From the NCBI GenBank assembly GCA_029931535.1, contig JAQPZY010001664.1, positions 7,474,001 to 7,538,000 on the forward strand: a stretch of 64,000 nt of DNA. The letters are read 5' to 3'. Both the position numbers and the translations under genes were made by a program. This DNA comes from Margaritifera margaritifera. Taxonomy: Eukaryota; Mollusca; Bivalvia; Unionida; Margaritiferidae. Shown piece by piece: positions 1 through 11,420 of the stretch. How positions within the stretch are numbered: the first letter of the stretch is position 1; each line of letters opens with the position of its first letter. A model generated the notes under the pieces. That model did no database searches and was not told the DNA's origin. It was given only the letters and a program-made list of their open reading frames with translations.

Positions 1-415
1 AGGTTTTATTCAACCATAGTAAAGACCTTCTGAGGGCTGCTCCTTTGGAAGTCGAGATCCTGTTTCGACAACTCATACCTACCATGGCTTCGCAAGATCT
101 GAAGGATCATCAGCACAGATCCTTTACAACCGCTCAATTGTAATTTGAATTGCCTTTAGGGACTGTCCACAAAGTTCTTTAAACAAGTGCAGCCCCTGTC
201 CAATCTGCAAGCTAAGTTTAAACTTCCTCATTGACCGTCGGGTCCAAGGTGCATTCGCTGAGGGCCCCAAAGGAAGATGTTCTTTAATCCTTATTCCTTC
301 CCTAAGGAAGGGGGGGGGGAACTCTAGGGACTGAACCTCTCTTTGGCTGTGTATTCCTCTTTCAATTGTCCCCATAGGCACTCGTCTAGGCCTCTTTTCA
401 GAGGCTTGGTCAAGC

Positions 416-1130
416 ATGATGGATGAGGGCTGTGTCCTTTACATTGTGAGTAACGGTTCCCGACTACAGTTTTGGGAACAACCATTCTGTCAAGGACACC
501 TGTGTTATTTAACCAGTGCAATCTGCAATACAGAACTGGGCAGTCGAGAGGGTTCTGAACAGTCAGTCTCCTGCATTCTACTCCCAAATGTTCCTGGTCA
601 CCAAGAAAAGCAGAAATTTAGCCTCATTATCAATCTCTCCCCTGTAAACCGATTTCTTCTGGATGAATCTTTCAAGAAGAAGACAACATCCTCAATCCGG
701 AACGTAATGCATCCATCAGATTGGGCGGTTTCCATAGACCATCAGGATGTATACTTGCACATCCTGATATTTCCTCCACATCGTAAATACCTCTGGTTTT
801 GCTTGGACCAAAAAGTTGTTCAATTCTGGTTCTGCCATTTGGAATCGCTTTCATACTCATAGTCTTTACCCGAGTTATGGGAGTAGTAGCAGCATATTTC
901 TGATCACTGCAAATTCCGATTCTCCAGTACTTTGATGACCGGCTGATCCACAATGTTCAGGTGTAGTTCCATCATCAGGATCTGTTCCATTGCTTGTCGA
1001 CAGTAACTCAGTTGATTCTTTTACCCAACCTTGAGAAGTTTGAGGTCACTCTTTCTCAGGACTTCATTTATGTGGCGAAGAATTTCCTCATGAACTGGAA
1101 CTTAGTCAGGGTCCCACAGTATACAACAGA
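416..1130 (+). pseudogene. DIRS reverse transcriptase remnant (copy A)
   Basis: This stretch encodes a DIRS-like reverse transcriptase in shifting frames. The frame opening at 416 contains the fingers signature INLSPVNRFL and then DWAVSIDHQDVYLHI, the motif A block in which the aspartate after SI is catalytic. Downstream, in another frame, bases 928-948 encode YFDDRLI, the motif C (F/YxDD) metal-binding box, so both catalytic boxes survive in this copy although the frame is broken between them. The enzyme would copy element RNA into DNA. Compared with copy C at 35.5 kb, A keeps about 130 bp around motif A that C has lost. Frame changes near 600 and 860 show it is not translatable as one protein. 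Confidence 0.8.
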
Positions 1131-1149
1131 ATGAGTCCTGACTTCTAGA

Positions 1150-1690
1150 GGTGCTGCTTGCCTTTTCTTCTCCCTACTGGGGGCCTTGAAAGCTCTGCAG
1201 ATCTGGTTCCCCTGGGATGTCTCCTTATATGCCCCTTACAGTTTTTCCTTCTCGCAATGGAAACCACACAGAGATTCACTATCAGCTCTGATTCCATTCA
1301 GACCAGATTTTCAGCCAACATCGCACTTCTAAGTTTGCCACATTCCAGGCAAGAAGAATGTATTAGTGGACAGTATGTGGAGGACAGACAAAATAGTCCT
1401 CATGGAATGGTTTCGACATCGCTCCATAACAGAGTCCCATTTTACACTGCGGAGAAAGCCTCTGGTGCATTTGTTTGTGACCAGGCTCAATACCAGACTT
1501 CCCTTTTACGTTTCTCCAGTCCTGGACAAGAGGCATGAGCAGTGGACATATTCAGCTTCCGGTGGGATCATCTGTTCATGTATGCCTTCCTACCATTCCA
1601 ACTGCTACCACAAGTTCTACAAAAAGTCAGAATGTCCACTGCTCATATTGTTCTCATAGCCACACTGTAGCCCCAATGATCATGATTCAA
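1150..1690 (+). pseudogene. DIRS RNase H end and methyltransferase-like region (copy A)
   Basis: A frame reads HIPGKKNVL near 1340-1365, the conserved RNase H end of DIRS elements that normally continues as LADSLSR; here LADSLSR has become a degraded VDSMWR. The following stretch (1366-1660) encodes PLVHLFVTRLNTRLPFYV and then the tryptophan- and proline-rich block typical of the DIRS methyltransferase-like domain found between RNase H and recombinase. It matches the better preserved copy B at 24.3-24.7 kb, where the same block begins PLVDLFATRLNNRLPFYV. Near 1690 the sequence jumps to mid-recombinase, an internal deletion of several hundred bases relative to copy D. Confidence 0.75.
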
Positions 1691-1703
1691 AGATCTTGAA
1701 CCA

Positions 1704-2174
1704 TTGAGTGAGACTTCCTTCCAGAACCTTACACTTGAGACTTTTTTTGTATTACTTGCCTTAGCATCTGGTAGAAGACAGAGTGAACATCATGCCATGT
1801 CTGTTGACACTGGCTGTCTCCAGTTTAATGGTGATTACAAATCCATTTCTCTTATCCAACTGGGACTTTTAGCAAAAAATCAATTACCTTCAGTAGCTCC
1901 ACTGCCTACAGAGATCCCTAGTCTCAGTCAAATCTGCGCTGGGGATGATCAAGTTAAGCTTTTATGCCCAGTTAGGGCACTGTGTTTGTATCTCAGTGCC
2001 TCCAGATGCAAAAGGAAGGATCAGAAACGTCTTTTTCTTCCACTTAAGACTCTGTTGATATTTCGGCTTCCACCATTTCATGGTGGAATGTCACTACCAT
2101 CAAAAGAGCTTATCAGAGACCCTTCTTTTATGAAACTAAAAGACCATGAGGTTCAAACCATTGCTGCCTCATGA
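1704..2174 (+). pseudogene. DIRS tyrosine recombinase fragment (copy A)
   Basis: This 156-codon open frame is the central part of the DIRS tyrosine recombinase, the enzyme that inserts the circular DNA copy into the genome in place of an integrase. The first arginine box is readable as SGRRQSE at 1765-1790. The second box, HEVR in copies B and C, is HEVQ here (about 2145-2156), so the catalytic second arginine has changed. The middle carries the well-conserved ICAGDD and LCPVRAL blocks shared with the copies at 25.1, 36.7 and 38.9 kb. The C-terminal tyrosine region is absent because the homology ends at about 2210. Confidence 0.8.
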
Positions 2175-2434
2175 GCCTACTTAAATCATTCTTCCATAAG
2201 ATCTAATATTGGTTAATATTACAAGCCATTATATGAATATTTTGTGCTGGACAAAGGATATTATAATTCTCGTGTACATGTATCAGAAAGTTGCTAGCAC
2301 CATCCTCTCCCACCATCTGTTAGTATTAAGCAAAATTTGAGTCTTTTTGCAATTTCATACTCTTGCTTGTTCTGTGGTCGATTTTTATGGACATTGTTGC
2401 ACATGATTAATTAAAGCAGAGGTGTATATACAGT

Positions 2435-2752
2435 TTATAAAATTGGGCTCGCAGTGCTTCCACTTTTTGAAAGTTCTTCTGTATTTACCACGTTATGCGT
2501 GTCCTCTTGCTGGGGAGCAGTTAGGGGAAAGACACATGCATTTACACAAATGTAGTACACTGTACAAAATGCAGTCAAAGAATCAGACCTAGAGATCACA
2601 AACTGTACTATTGCAACATCATTTGTTACTGGCTGATAATGAAACTTTAGCTCAGATGCTTCATGATTTCCAGGCCTGATAAGTGACACACACCCCATCT
2701 GTCTCTCGTTATAGAAGCTTAGATTCTTTTCTGGGATTTCATCATCATGCAA
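2435..2752 (-). CDS. Open frame, possible coding exon, unrecognised
   Basis: An uninterrupted minus-strand frame of about 105 codons with a mixed, non-repetitive amino acid composition ends in a stop at 2435. It has no ATG: the listed start is a TTG and the frame stays open a little further upstream, so if it is coding it would be an exon rather than a complete gene. I see no clear AG acceptor just upstream. A possible GT donor lies inside (after the residues VQFVISR). I do not recognise the protein. At this AT content an open frame of 105 codons can occur by chance, so this is a weak call. Confidence 0.15.
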   Translation of the reverse strand: MHDDEIPEKNLSFYNERQMGCVSLIRPGNHEASELKFHYQPVTNDVAIVQFVISRSDSLTAFCTVYYICVNACVFPLTAPQQEDTHNVVNTEELSKSGSTASPIL

Positions 2753-2877
2753 TTCAAGGAGTAGTTTTTGTGAAAAAGAAATATGTTATTAGAAAAATTT
2801 GATATGATGGAACAAGTAGTAAGAAGTCTTAGATATTTAAAGAGTTTGTTTGGTGGTGAAGTACAGGTCTGTGGTTA

Positions 2878-2897
2878 CCCCCCCCCCCCCCCCCCCC
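2878..2897. repeat. Poly-C tract (20 bases)
   Basis: Unbroken run of C following GTGGTTA. It is one of more than ten long C or G runs in the window. Confidence 0.95.
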
Positions 2898-3207
2898 TCA
2901 CAGTGCTCTTTGGCTTTGGCAAATGTAATGATCAGGGAAGATGACGAATTTATGATGATTTATTTAACATATCTTTGGTTCTTATTGAAGCTTTATCTTT
3001 TCTGCATCCAGTTTACATGCTGAACTGGTAATGTGAGATCTTTCATCAAGAATAAATTTCAGAATTTTTTTCTCCCTTGCAGAATAAGATTCTCTTCACC
3101 TGCATACTATGATGGTACAAAACTGAAACCAAATTTAATTAACAGTGTTGCACCTAGAGTGAGTTCAAGGGACATTCTCCTTCCCCAAACTGCCAGTGAC
3201 CCCATAA

Positions 3208-3722
3208 TTTAATATCACTAATACCATACCTGTTGCTATTGCATAGCTGGTACTTTTCTGGGTGGAAAATACCCCAACTGTATGACAAGAATTCGTCCTC
3301 CCATTAGGGTGAACCAGAAGATTCCAGAACACTGGATTGCCCCGGAGACACCCCATATATATGTTGCCCATGCGTACTGCCCTTCATTCTTCTTTTGGTC
3401 GTATGGTTATGTCTACATTGTTTACATTGATCACAATTTGCTGTCACTTTGTGGGTTAACAAGTGAAAGTACTATATCTCTTGTGTCCAGATTCTACATA
3501 AACGTTTGGATTATACCCCTGATCTAGTTTTTTTTATTTTTTTTATTTAATCTCTCTTGAGAGTTATTAGCATTTGTCCTGTACATGTTTTGTATGGCTG
3601 TGCATTTTATTTATTTATTTATTTCCTTCACAGGGCATTAGTGATTCTAATTTGGTTGTGCTTTTTTCTAGTTAGGGTAGGTATTTTTTAAATTTTCCCA
3701 ATCCTTGAATAAATTGTGGTAT
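3208..3722 (+). mobile_element. Solo DIRS 5' end, class II terminal repeat plus leader
   Basis: The segment begins TTTAATATCA and continues through a shared block (TGTTGCTATTGCATAGCTG, then CCTCCCATT) found also at 30460, 30931 and 60219. The similarity runs about 500 bp through the leader and ends after a TAGGGTAGG / pyrimidine-rich stretch. At 60219 the same 5' end leads into a DIRS gag, which identifies this family. No gag or other coding sequence follows here. It is therefore either a truncated insertion or the remains of a short non-autonomous form. The short open frames inside it are not genes. Confidence 0.65.
3606..3624. repeat. TTTA microsatellite
   Basis: Short perfect run of TTTA units inside the DIRS leader remnant. 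Confidence 0.9.
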
Positions 3723-3762
3723 ATTGACTTGCCTTGATTCATATTATTGTTTACACTGAAAT

Positions 3763-5044
3763 GATAACTAGTTGGTCCTTAAGGAAAATGGTTCTGATCT
3801 GATGTAGAATATGGCCACTATGGCAGCCATCTTGAAAATCTTGTTATTGCTACTCCTCTTGAATGGATAGTAATATTGACATGGGATTTTCAAAAAAAGA
3901 CTTCTTGTGATGTCTACTTGGCCTTTAATGAAAATGGTTCCATATGGACATCAAATATGCTACTCTTTCTGTGTGGATGGTCATATGAAGGGGGGGGGGG
4001 GGAGGGGGGTCACAGAAAGACTACTTATGATGTCTAGTTTGTCCTAATTGAAAATCATGCCAATCTGAACTCCAATATGGCCATCATGGCAGCCATCTTG
4101 AAAATCTTGTTATTGCTGCTCCTGAATGAAAAGTCATATTGGCATGGGGTTTTCACCAGAAAACTTTTGTCTAGTTGGTCCTAAATGAAAAGGTGCCACC
4201 CAGATATCCAATGTAGCCACCACAGTGGCCATCTTGAAAATCTTCTTATCGCTACTCAAACAGAATGATCTTGTATCAGCATGGAGTTTTCACTAAAAGA
4301 CCTCTTGCGATGTCTAGTTGGTCCTAAATGAAAATGGTGCCAATCTGATATCCAATATGGCCACCACAGCAGCAACGTTGAAAATCTTGTTATTACTATG
4401 CCTCCTGAACAGAAAGTCATATCAGCATGGGGTTTAACCTGAAGACTTGTTATGGCATATAGTTGGTCTTAAATAAAATTGTGCCGATCTGATATCCAAT
4501 ATGGCCAACACAGTGGACATCTTGAAAATCTTATTGCTACTTTTCCTGTATGGAAAGTCATATCAACATTGGGTTTTCAACAGAAGCCTTCTTATGATGT
4601 CTAGATGGTACTAAATGAAAATGGTGTTGATCTAACATCCAATATGGCGATTATGGCAGCCATCTTGAAAATCTTGTTATTGCTGCTCCTAAATGGAAAG
4701 TCATGTTGATGTGGGGTTTTCATTAGAAGACTAATTATGATATTTAGTTGGTCCTGAATGAAAATGGTGTCAATCTGACCTCAAATATGGCTGCCACAAT
4801 GAAGATATTGAAAATGTTGTCACGAAAAGTCTTGTAATGGTGTCCAGTTTGTCCTATACAAAAATGGTGCTGATCTTTCATCCAATATGGCTGCCACAGT
4901 GGCCGAATTGAAAGTCTTATCACTCATGTATATCAGAGATGGTTACAACACTTAGCAATTAAAAAGATGAAATAGTCTTATCTTGAATTCCTGAAAATTC
5001 TTTTTGGACAGTAGAGCCTCAGGCAGTTTGAGGGACACTTGTTT
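3763..5044 (+). mobile_element. Tandem-repeat element, 5' truncated, about eight ~145 bp monomers plus right end
   Basis: Monomers of 137-146 bp recur head to tail. Each contains a version of GTCTAGTTGGTCCTAAATGA, AAAATGGTGC, CCAATATGGCC and GCCATCTTGAAAATCTTG, for example at 4092, 4228, 4372, 4515 and 4659. After the array comes a unique right end (about 4925-5044) finishing AGGGACACTTGTTT; the same right end closes the elements at 9602/12046, 20882 and 51402. The hairpin-bearing left end seen at 8213, 17910 and 50475 is missing here. The layout of fixed left end, variable tandem array and fixed right end resembles molluscan Helentron-like non-autonomous elements. That class assignment is inference; the repeat structure is directly visible. 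Confidence 0.8.
3985..4009. repeat. Poly-G tract
   Basis: Run of G broken by one A, lying within the tandem-repeat element between monomer pieces. Confidence 0.9.
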
Positions 5045-5639
5045 GTAATTGTATCTTTTGAAACGTAAAATTAGAAATCTCCTTTCAAGGCCAACTGTTT
5101 TATTACATGTGCATGTAGTTCAGATTGTGTTTGTTAAAGTGTTCCTCATCACTGTCTTACAAGATCGTTTGATTATGTACTCCTCAGCCTGTTTCAGTAC
5201 AGTCCAATCTGCCTCAGAGTTTACATATCTTAAACAATTACTTGTCTTCTGCAACTGCTTCAACAGTCTAACCCCACCTTGTGGTATAAATAAACCTTTT
5301 ATTTTTGAAGCAATCACTTTTGGTATAAATAATAAATAAACATCTTTTATGCAATCACTTTCTTTTTAAAGGTCATTTTTTTGCTTTCTAGAAATAAATG
5401 CTTTCCTCTTGAACCCAAATTTCTGACTTTAATCTGGCTGAATTTTGTCCAATATCAAAACATCACTGTACATAAATGACAGGTTTAACTGCATATGGTC
5501 AGATTTTTAGAAAAACATTGTTTTCCTTGATCAGTAAAAGAATTTCAGCTGAATTTAGCCTGATATAAAAACAACATACCTGGGTCCATAAGTGACAAGT
5601 TTGACGATTGATTGTCAGATTTTTTTATATGCCCACCAT
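5045..5639. other. Intergenic stretch, no gene
   Basis: AT-rich sequence with short open frames on both strands that overlap each other and carry no recognisable motif. A short TAAATAAATAAA run lies near 5325. Confidence 0.5.
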
Positions 5640-6010
5640 AAGGCAGAGCATATTATGTTATTTTGTTGTCTCTGTCCATCTATCTGTCTGTTACCAATTT
5701 CATTTCCGCACAATAACTCAAGTTGTCCACCATATACAGTTACCAAACTTTGTGGTTGGCTTGCAGTTGGGCTAAGTAAGAATCCTATTGATTTAGGGGT
5801 ATAAAGCTCCAAGGTCAAGGTTACTGTAACTGAAAGAAGAAAATGGTTTTTGCACAATAGCATTAGTTCTATAAACAGACCTGGACCAAATTTTGAGGAA
5901 GGCTTGCGCTGGTGGTAAGAAAGAAGCCTATCTATTTTGGAGTCAAAAGGTCTAATGGCAAGGTCACTGTGACTAAAAGACAGATGGTTCTACACAAAAA
6001 ATTCAGCTAT
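5640..6010 (+). repeat. Dispersed molluscan-type repeat with GGTCAAGGTCAC motif, two diverged units
   Basis: Two related blocks of roughly 130-160 bp, one ending CCAAGGTCAAGGTTACTG near 5825 and one ending GGCAAGGTCACTGTGACTAA near 5975. Both have the order 'price-like' leader, 'gggt...aagctcc', then AAGGTCA(C/A). This phrase is typical of tandemly built dispersed repeats in mollusc genomes (recollection, not searched). No coding potential. Confidence 0.45.
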
Positions 6011-8212
6011 CTACATGGAGGACTATTAAACATGGGGCCTGGCATATAATTGTGCTGTTCACCTTACTCTTCTATCTCTTTTTATTTCCTTGATCAAAAA
6101 AAGAGATTACAGTATGTACGTGTATAATTTTAGTAGATCTCGCTTGAATGTTTGTACTGTAAATGGAGATTCAGAGCCATTCTTCAATAACTGGGAGTCC
6201 AGTATATTTACTGTTTTGCAGTGCATGTTTCTGTAGAAACTGATGGACAAAAAGGTAAACATCATCCAGGATCTGAAAGTAGAGAATCATTAAGTATGAA
6301 CTTGCTCTATCGAGAGTGCTGTCTTTTTCTTATTTTATTTTTTTCACCCATATTTCATGATTATGTTGGATGCAAGATTATTTTTCCTCATACATATAAA
6401 TATTGACCCAAATTTATGACTAGATCAATCTTGGAAATTAGTGTCAGACTGCCAGAAAAAAATTTGTATTCTGACTGGCAAGTTGTCTTTTAAGCAGACC
6501 TAATGATCCATGCATAGTCCTGAGTACAATATTATTTAAAAACATTTAAGTATTCATTCATGCAGTAGTTAGGTACTTGCACCATCCACTTAACCATCCT
6601 TCATAACACACTGACATATGGTTGTTAGCTAGCATTACATTGGCTAAATACTAATGAATCAATCAGTCAAATAATGCCAACCTAATTCAACTGATTTTTC
6701 TATGTATGCACTCCACTTTTTGTGAGTTTGGTCCTGTAGCACATGGATCAAACCTGCAAAAAATCCAGAATTTGCTGGACCATATGTCCTGCAAAGGTGA
6801 AAAGTTGATTTCCAAGACTGCTAGCTAGAGGTGTATATGTATTAGGTATAGTGTATAGCTGCTTTTAGATCTCTGTGTAGGATTGTATAATTGGCAGTCT
6901 AGCATTACATATACAGTACATTTCTGCAAAAACTGGTATTCCAGTATGTTTAATATCTTAGACAAAATCTAGCCCTGAACCAGATAATTGTGGTCATGGA
7001 AGCACATGGGACTCTTACCATCAGGATTAAAGAAGATTAGTTTTTCTTTTATCTTTTCATTATGTAAGGTGCAGCATTTGTTATTTGCACAAGGGACATG
7101 TATCCTGACATCATTTTTATGACTAGCTATATAGTTAATGAGCCAAAGTACATAGTGTATAGGACTTACACATAAATGTATCCTTGGTGGTCTCTAGAGG
7201 CACTGCTGGAATTCGCCTTTAAAGGTTTTCAGTTTGATTCTAACATATCTCTCGTCTACACATCATTTGCCTGGAATAAGGTGTAAACATTTCTGCACCT
7301 GTTTTATTGATCAGGTTTCTGGAAAAATAATCACTTGGCCTGTTACAAAGAAGAACTTAAGAACTAGAAAAAAAAAAATAGATTATGTCCTGGAAAAGAT
7401 TCATCTCATTGGCATCCAGTGCACATTGGGGAGAGTGAACTTGACATCTATTGTTCCATTTTACAGAAGACACCATGTCTTCCACCAGTGATCAAAAAGG
7501 AAATAGAACAAATCTCTTTTTTTGCATGCATCATAGCTACAGGGTAACAAAATACACATGCATGATACTTCCATGTTTTGAACCTTGCCATTACAGATGA
7601 CTAGATAAAGGAATTCATTCTGGACCATACAATACAGTTGTACTGGGATGTGCACCATACAATGGTTTAAAAAAAAACCATTTCAAGACACATAGCTGTT
7701 GCAAGCCACAGGCAGATATTCATTATACTTTATTTTCACCTGTAGCTGCCTATGTTAAGATTTCCTAATTTCTCATGAATATGCATAAAGCATTGCAAAC
7801 TCAAGTAAAATTTGCTCAGAAAATTGACACGGTATGACCTTTAGAGCTGACTGAGTGAGCCGACCAGTTTTTCTCTTCAAACACAGTCACTTGTTCATTG
7901 ATAAGAGGTCACATCTTATTTCATTGGCTTGTTGATGTATATTTTTGTTCATTCATATTCTTGAAAAACAAGGAAATTTTATTACAGGCAGCCACAAGTG
8001 AAAAGAGAGTGTAGTGGATTTTTGCCTATGGAATGAACAAATGTAAACACTTTGGACCTAAGACATCATTCCAAATGGTGAAGGAAAACTGCATGTACTG
8101 GTTAGTGTTAACCTTTGGCTCAAAATAGCATGGTGCTTCACCCCTCCTTTTTGATGAGCACCTTGCTACCCCCCTTACTTTGTGTGATTCAGAGTTTTCT
8201 TTTATTATTGGT
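6011..8212. other. Intergenic stretch, no confident gene
   Basis: About 2.2 kb without recognisable element or gene. Frames at 6221, 7234 and 7461 lack motifs and codon-like composition. The only exon-like signal is a 33-nt block at 6222-6254 noted below. Confidence 0.5.
6222..6254 (+). other. Possible 33-nt micro-exon
   Basis: A good-looking acceptor (TTTACTGTTTTGCAG) precedes 33 bases that end AAAAAG followed by GTAAAC, a plausible donor. One frame through it is open (HVSVETDGQK) and the length is a multiple of three. No neighbouring exon was identified, so this could easily be chance. Confidence 0.1.
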
Positions 8213-9602
8213 TTTTTGCTCTACTGGTCATAGACAAGACAAGCTTATGGGATGCTCTGTTGTCCCTCGTCTTTTGACTGTCCGTCCATCAGCACAAGTT
8301 TGTTATTGCTATTCCTCCTAAACTGCTTAGAGGATTGCCTTGAAACTTTATACACACATTCATCCCATGGTCTAGTTGGTCCCAAATGAAAATGGTGCAG
8401 TTCGGACCTTCAATAAGGCTGCCACAGCAGCCATCTTGAAAATCTTGTTATCGCTACTCCTCCTGAATGGATGGTCATATCAGCATGGGGTTTTCATTGA
8501 AAGATTTCTTATGATGTCTAGTTGATCCTAAATGAAAATAATGCCTATCTGATGTCCAATATGGCCACCACAGTGGCTATCTTCAAAATCTTTTTATCAC
8601 TACTCCTTCTGAATGGATGGTCATATCAATATGGGGTTTTCACTAAAAGACTTCTTATGATGTCTAGCTGGTCCTAAATAAAAATGTTGCCGATCTGATA
8701 TTCAGTATAGCCACAATGGCAGCCATCTTAAAAATCGTGTTATCATAACTCTGCTTGAAGAGAAAGTCATATTGATGTGGGGTTTTCACTAGAAGACTTC
8801 TTATGATGTCCAGTTGATCTTAAGTGAAAACTGTACCAATCTGAAGCCAATATTGCTGCCACAGCAGCTATGTTGAAAATCTTGTTATTGCTACTCCTTC
8901 TAAATGGATGATCATATCAACATGAGGTTTTCACTAAAAGACTTCTTATGATGTCTAGCTTGTCATAAATAAAAATGGTGCTGATCTGACATCCAATATG
9001 GCAGCTATGCAGCCATCTTAAAAATCTTGTTATCACAACTCTGGTTGATGAGAAAGTCATATTGACGTGGGGTTTTCACCAGAAGACATGTCCAGTTGGT
9101 CTTAAAGGAAAATGGTGCCAATCTGACGTCCCACATGGCCGCCACAGCAGCCATCTTGAAAATCTTGTTATTGCTGCTTCTCCTGAATGGAAAGTCATAT
9201 CTTGAAAATATTGTTATCTCTACTTCTGTCTAAATGGATGGCTATATAAACATGGGGTTTTCACCAATGGCCTTCTTATGATACCTAGTTGGTCCTAAAT
9301 GAAATTGGTGCCAGTCATACATTCAATATGGCTGCCAAAACAACTGTCTTAAATATCTTTTGTCACTACTCCCCTTGAATGGATGATCATTATAACATGG
9401 AGTCTTCACCAAAAGGCTTCTAATAATGTCTACTTTGTCCTAAATGAAAATCATGCCAAGCTGACATCGAATATGTGTACCGCAGCAGCTAATTGAAAAT
9501 CTTGTTATCGCTGAAGAATATTAGAGTAGGTTTCAACACTTGACAGTTGAAAGGAAGAAACAGTCTTATCTTGAATTCCTGGAAATTCTTTTCGCCCAGT
9601 AT
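8213..9602 (+). mobile_element. Tandem-repeat element, complete left end, tail displaced by a hAT insertion
   Basis: The left end holds CTACTGGTCATAGAC, then GTCCGTCCATCAGCACAAG and a TTATTGCTATTCCTCC block. The same order, with the inverted-repeat core CTGGTC-ATA-GACCAG, starts the copies at 17910 and 50475. Eight or so ~145 bp monomers follow (GCCATCTT-type anchors at 8430, 8576, 8722, 8867 and 9011). The right end begins near 9500 and stops at GCCCAGTAT (9602), where a hAT-like element is inserted; it resumes at 12009. Frames inside (8115-8321 and others) are not genes. No protein is encoded, so it must depend on another element for movement. Confidence 0.8.
9595..9602 (+). repeat. 8-bp target-site duplication, left copy (CCCAGTAT)
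   Basis: CCCAGTAT immediately precedes the terminal TAGGGGTGAAACG and recurs at 12009-12016 directly after the other end. Eight bases is the hAT-superfamily duplication length. Confidence 0.85.
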
Positions 9603-10228
9603 TAGGGGTGAAACGATGTACCTCTGCTACATATTGATATGATTCACGATATACAACCTATGATACGATACATTATCGATACACATATCAACCTGATGGT
9701 ATTTTCATTGTTAGAAGGTCTGTCAGTGGTAGGGTGGTGCCATTTTATATGAGTTGACTTATTGGTTGTATTTATAGTATGCAGATGACAGACAGACATA
9801 GACTTATCATATGTTCATATGTCCTTTTCATCCTGGACAAGATTTTTAAAAAAATACTTCGAAACAGACTGCCTGTTACGTGTCAGTGATTTTTATTCAA
9901 CCTTTTAGGCCATTTCAGGCTGCTTCATTTGATCAGATGCAGGACTCATCTTGGTCACCAAGCCCTTTGTTTTGCACTGCATGAATGTTTTTAAAACATC
10001 TTATTACCAATTTCATGTCTTCACTTAAATTTGGAAGGCATTATGGTGTTATCTTCAAAACAGAAGAAATAGTGAAATTTCCTCGTGCATTGAAAATCTT
10101 ATCTAGAACAAGTCCAATTGTGGGAGCGGAGATGACTAGCAACCAGATCTTTCGCATTGTACTTCCTGCAGATGCAAAACAATTTTTGTGGCCACAGACG
10201 CTCGTTTCTGTCAGTGAAGCAGGAAATT

Positions 10229-10891
10229 ATTGACAACACCCACTTCCCTTCTACAAATTAACATTTGGAATCTGCCCCCTTGCTGATTCTGTGCTAACAT
10301 TTTTTTTATCCCGTTAGCATGTTCAGTCGCTGCTTACGTATATCAGCATAAAAGGAGACATTCCAAACTTGTTATCCATGTACGATTTAAGTACTTTACA
10401 AATCATTTAATAGCCACTTTTACGCGAAGTTTCTCTGTTGCTTTGTATCTATTTGTATTGAGTTTGGATGCCAATACTTCTGGTGTGTCATGCAGTGAAT
10501 AAGCTACAGTTAGTTCTGATTCATGGTTATTGTTTTACTCTAGACTTGAACAAACAATAACCACCAATCAGAATTGAATGTAACATATTTCACTGCATGA
10601 CACACCGGAAGTGTAGCCCTCAAATTCGATCCAAGTAGAAAAGATGAGAAGTCACAGAAAAACTAATTGTAAATGTGGTTATTAAGTGATCAGTAAAGTA
10701 CTTTAGTTATACAAGGATAACAAATCTGGAATGTCTTCATTATGTTGATATATGTTGTCAGTGGCTGAGCTTGCTGACGGGATAAATTAATCAGCATGTA
10801 ACTGGGCGGGGAGAGAGGAGCAGATTTCAGACCTTGTGAGTTAGTCACCTTGTGTTTGTTAATTTGTAGAAGGCGAGTGGGTGTTGTCAAT
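10229..10891. repeat. Long inverted repeat (arms ~306 and ~339 bp, spacer ~18 bp)
   Basis: The left arm runs from ATTGACAACACCCAC (10229) to GGTTATTGTT (10534). Its reverse complement is readable from CAATAACCACC (10554) to GGGTGTTGTCAAT (10891), with scattered mismatches and small indels. Matching landmarks include TTTATCCCGT against ACGGGATAAA and GTGTGTCATGCAGTGAA against TTCACTGCATGACACAC. A transcript would fold into a long hairpin. It lies wholly inside the hAT-like element. Confidence 0.85.
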
Positions 10892-11311
10892 TGTTTTACT
10901 CAAATGAATTCTCAGTTCAGAGAATGAAAAGGCAAGCAACTAATAATTATTCACAACTTCTGAAGATTAAAGTAACTTCTATTGGGTAAGTATCGTTTTG
11001 TATCGATTATTCACCTCTTGTATTGATATGGGTATTGATTTGGAAAAAGTATTGATACATTGTTATGACTCTAGGTCTTAAAATAATGTAACAGAAAGAA
11101 AGTGAAACCAAAAATGTATGTAAAATCAACAAACAATTTATTTCTCTGTAATTAAAAATGAAAATTCAAAAGACACTTACATGTACAGTTTGTGAATTAA
11201 ATTCCAAATAATCCTAAATGCCCTAAACACGAGTCAGAAATTAAAAAATGTTCCAAATGAATGAATGTTCGGAGTGAATGAATGTTCCGATGAATGAATG
11301 GTTTCGAATTT

Positions 11312-11420
11312 CCTGATGTACCACAACAGTAGTCTTAAATGTCCTGATGTAGCACAACAGTTGACTGTCATGATGAACCACAACAATAGTCTTGAATGTC
11401 ATGATGTACCACAACAATAC
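11312..11420 (+). repeat. Short tandem repeat, four units of ~26-31 bp
   Basis: Units of the form (C/T)CATGATGTACCACAACAATAG alternate with CTTAAATGT-type spacers at about 11312, 11343, 11369 and 11400. The 62-codon frame across it is an artefact of the repeat. Confidence 0.75.

Larger units (their letters stand above)
1..2210 (+). mobile_element. DIRS-type tyrosine-recombinase retrotransposon, copy A, 5' part outside window, 3' end lost
   Basis: The segment carries, in order, the end of a gag-like region, reverse transcriptase, RNase H, a methyltransferase-like block and a tyrosine recombinase, which is the domain order of DIRS retrotransposons. The first 130 bases match the gag ends of the copies at 35050 and 63380. 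All reading frames are interrupted and the element is dead. Sequence similarity to other copies stops near 2210, just after the second recombinase box, so the catalytic tyrosine region, internal complementary region and right terminal repeat are missing. There is also a deletion near 1690 that joins the methyltransferase-like block directly to the middle of the recombinase. Seen: homology to the other copies here. Known: DIRS domain order. Inferred: loss of activity. Confidence 0.85.
2211..3207. other. Non-repetitive stretch, no confident gene
   Basis: No element family seen elsewhere in the window occurs here. It contains a 20-base poly-C tract at 2878-2897 and a minus-strand open frame of about 105 codons (2752-2435), listed separately. 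Confidence 0.5.

Noticed and set aside
3763..5044. CRISPR array
   Set aside because: The ~145 bp monomers are diverged throughout with no short identical repeat and unique-spacer pattern, and the sequence is clearly eukaryotic.
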